Below are positions 14,874 to 15,501 of a DNA stretch of 15,501 nucleotides, piece by piece. Within the stretch, counting starts at the first letter, position 1, and each line of letters opens with the position of its first letter. The position numbers and the translations under genes were made by a program. The notes under the pieces are model-generated. The model ran no database searches. It had not been told where the DNA came from and saw nothing but the letters and a program-made list of their open reading frames with translations. The DNA comes from Treponema sp. (GTDB taxonomy: Bacteria; Spirochaetota; Spirochaetia; Treponematales; Treponemataceae), in NCBI GenBank assembly GCA_017613485.1, contig JAGADS010000190.1, positions 1 to 15,501 of the forward strand, given 5' to 3'.

Positions 14874-14935
14874 GTCGCAAGCTTCCACTTGCTCTTAGAG
14901 TTTTCACTTGCTCGCGAAGGCTCGCATTTTTTGCA
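14874..14935. repeat. direct repeat, copy 1 (~61 bp)
   Basis: This copy and the one at 15441-15501 are in the same orientation and about 85% identical by eye. Their last 29 bases, containing GCTCGCGAAGGCTCGCATTT, match exactly. Copy 1 lies in the upstream region of the methyltransferase gene and after the Rpn remnant. An adjacent 10-bp inverted pair GAGTTTTCAC (14898-14907) / GTGAAAACTC (14947-14956) can form a stem around its inner part. Confidence 0.75.
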
Positions 14936-14968
14936 AGCAAAAAACCGTGAAAACTCCAGTAAAAAAAT

Positions 14969-15000
14969 AATTATGAATTACGAATTATGCATTATGCATT
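14969..15000. repeat. short AT-rich tandem motif at the Rpn stop codon
   Basis: Variants of AATTATG/AATTACG follow one another, ending in two tandem ATTATGC units (14984-14997). The stop codon of the Rpn-type frame (14978-14980) lies within it, so the last residues (MHNS) are encoded by the repeat. It could mark an old insertion boundary. Confidence 0.5.
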
Positions 15001-15493
15001 GAGCCAGTTCCTGTACTTTCTCGATGGGGAGGCCGATAGCCTGTGAAATCTGCTCATAGGAGAGGGCATTTAACATCAGAAGATTTTCCGCGGCTTCTAT
15101 GGCTTTCTGGGAGGCACCCTGGGCAAGTCCTTCTGTACGGCCAGCTTCAAGTCCCTCAAGGTAACCGTCTTCGCGGACATTCTGCTTGAAAACCTCTTCA
15201 TCAAATTCTGTCAAAATCATCTCGATCACCTCCGCCCTATGCCTTGCAAAGAAACCTTCCAGTAGATTCTCCTTTATCGCCATGCTCACGGCATTGTCCA
15301 CCGCTTCCTTGACTTCCATTCCGGCCATTGTGTTCTCACGGACTTTAGCCACGAACCAGCTGTAATCATACAATGATTTGCATTTTTGGTGAAGTGTCTT
15401 ATTGTGATTTACATTGATGTTTTTAACATAAGCAGTCCATGTCGCAAGCTGTCGCTTGCTAAGGAGTTTTTTCTTGCTCGCGAAGGCTCGCAT
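14978..15493 (-). CDS. C-terminal part of an Rpn/PD-(D/E)XK nuclease family transposase, probably truncated
   Basis: 171 residues. From about residue 19 it matches the C-terminal half of the Rpn-type recombination-promoting nuclease/putative transposase family: YVKNINVNHNKTLHQKCKSL, SWFVAKVRENTMAGMEVKEA, a helical FFARHRAEVIEMILTEFDEE segment, then the typical charged tail GYLEGLEAGRTEGLAQG and a short DNA-binding-like helix pair (SYEQISQAIGLPIEKVQELA). The catalytic PD-(D/E)XK domain, normally in the first ~200 residues, is absent. The first 18 residues (MRAFASKKKLLSKRQLAT) are encoded by the ~61-bp repeat (15441-15501), so the family sequence is joined in frame to repeat sequence. The frame has no stop before the right edge, so more could lie outside. 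Most likely a decayed mobile gene, inactive as a nuclease. Confidence 0.7.
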   Translation of the reverse strand: MRAFASKKKLLSKRQLATWTAYVKNINVNHNKTLHQKCKSLYDYSWFVAKVRENTMAGMEVKEAVDNAVSMAIKENLLEGFFARHRAEVIEMILTEFDEEVFKQNVREDGYLEGLEAGRTEGLAQGASQKAIEAAENLLMLNALSYEQISQAIGLPIEKVQELAQCIMHNS

Positions 15494-15501
15494 TTTTTGC
15501 A
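15441..15501. repeat. direct repeat, copy 2 (~61 bp, reaches window edge)
   Basis: Second copy of the repeat at 14874-14935, same orientation. Near its left end it holds a perfect hairpin GCAAGC-tgtc-GCTTGC (15444-15459), which is degraded in copy 1. It runs to the last base of the window, so its true right boundary is unknown. Confidence 0.75.

Noticed and set aside
14815..14940. 42-residue N-terminal extension of the methyltransferase from TTG 14940
   Set aside because: It is encoded by the dispersed repeat and the promoter itself; the family-like sequence begins at ATG 14814.

Overview
The window looks like chromosomal DNA of a Treponema (Spirochaetota), probably a host-associated gut, rumen or oral species. 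The evidence is a Msp/Tpr-type major outer sheath protein, an archaeal-type PheS (usual in spirochaetes), a bactofilin plus M23 endopeptidase pair, a YaaR plus PSP1 (RicT-like) pair, and several proteins of unknown function that I know only from treponemes. The assignment comes from protein character alone; no database search was possible.

Layout. (1) 1-648, minus: a lipoprotein gene cut by the left edge, followed by a 321-bp gap holding a segment bounded by 17-bp inverted repeats. (2) 970-2529, minus: an Msp-like porin/adhesin gene whose 5' end looks damaged. It lies just behind a terminator and a cluster of REP-like palindromes (2530-2757). (3) 2758-10772, minus: eight tightly packed genes read in the order tatD, dus, a DUF5312-like gene, a GAF-GGDEF diguanylate cyclase, a rhomboid protease, two small exported proteins of unknown function, and pheS. 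One strong sigma70-type promoter (10881-10909) precedes tatD, and the leader contains a terminator-like hairpin. (4) 11055-14093, plus: a divergent four-gene operon (M23 endopeptidase, bactofilin, YaaR, PSP1/RicT-like) with its own strong promoter (11001-11030). (5) 14086-14814, minus: a small SAM methyltransferase, convergent with and overlapping the PSP1 gene by 8 bp, with a promoter placed for a leaderless mRNA. (6) 14874-15501: the C-terminal part of an Rpn/PD-(D/E)XK nuclease-transposase gene, bracketed by two copies of a ~61-bp direct repeat.

The plus operon pairs cell-shape and peptidoglycan functions (bactofilin scaffold, LytM-type endopeptidase) with the YaaR/RicT pair known from Firmicutes. 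The minus operon mixes RNA metabolism (Dus, TatD, PheS), c-di-GMP signalling and membrane/periplasmic proteins. Its genes abut or overlap, so co-transcription is likely although the functions differ. The two ends of the window are accessory in character (variable outer-membrane protein, repeats, transposase remnant); the middle is core genome. I see no CRISPR array, tRNA or rRNA, and no clearly new defence-like system. The best leads are the structure of the damaged msp 5' end, the tatD leader hairpin, the leaderless methyltransferase, the repeat-bracketed Rpn remnant, and the uncharacterised proteins encoded beside the diguanylate cyclase and rhomboid.
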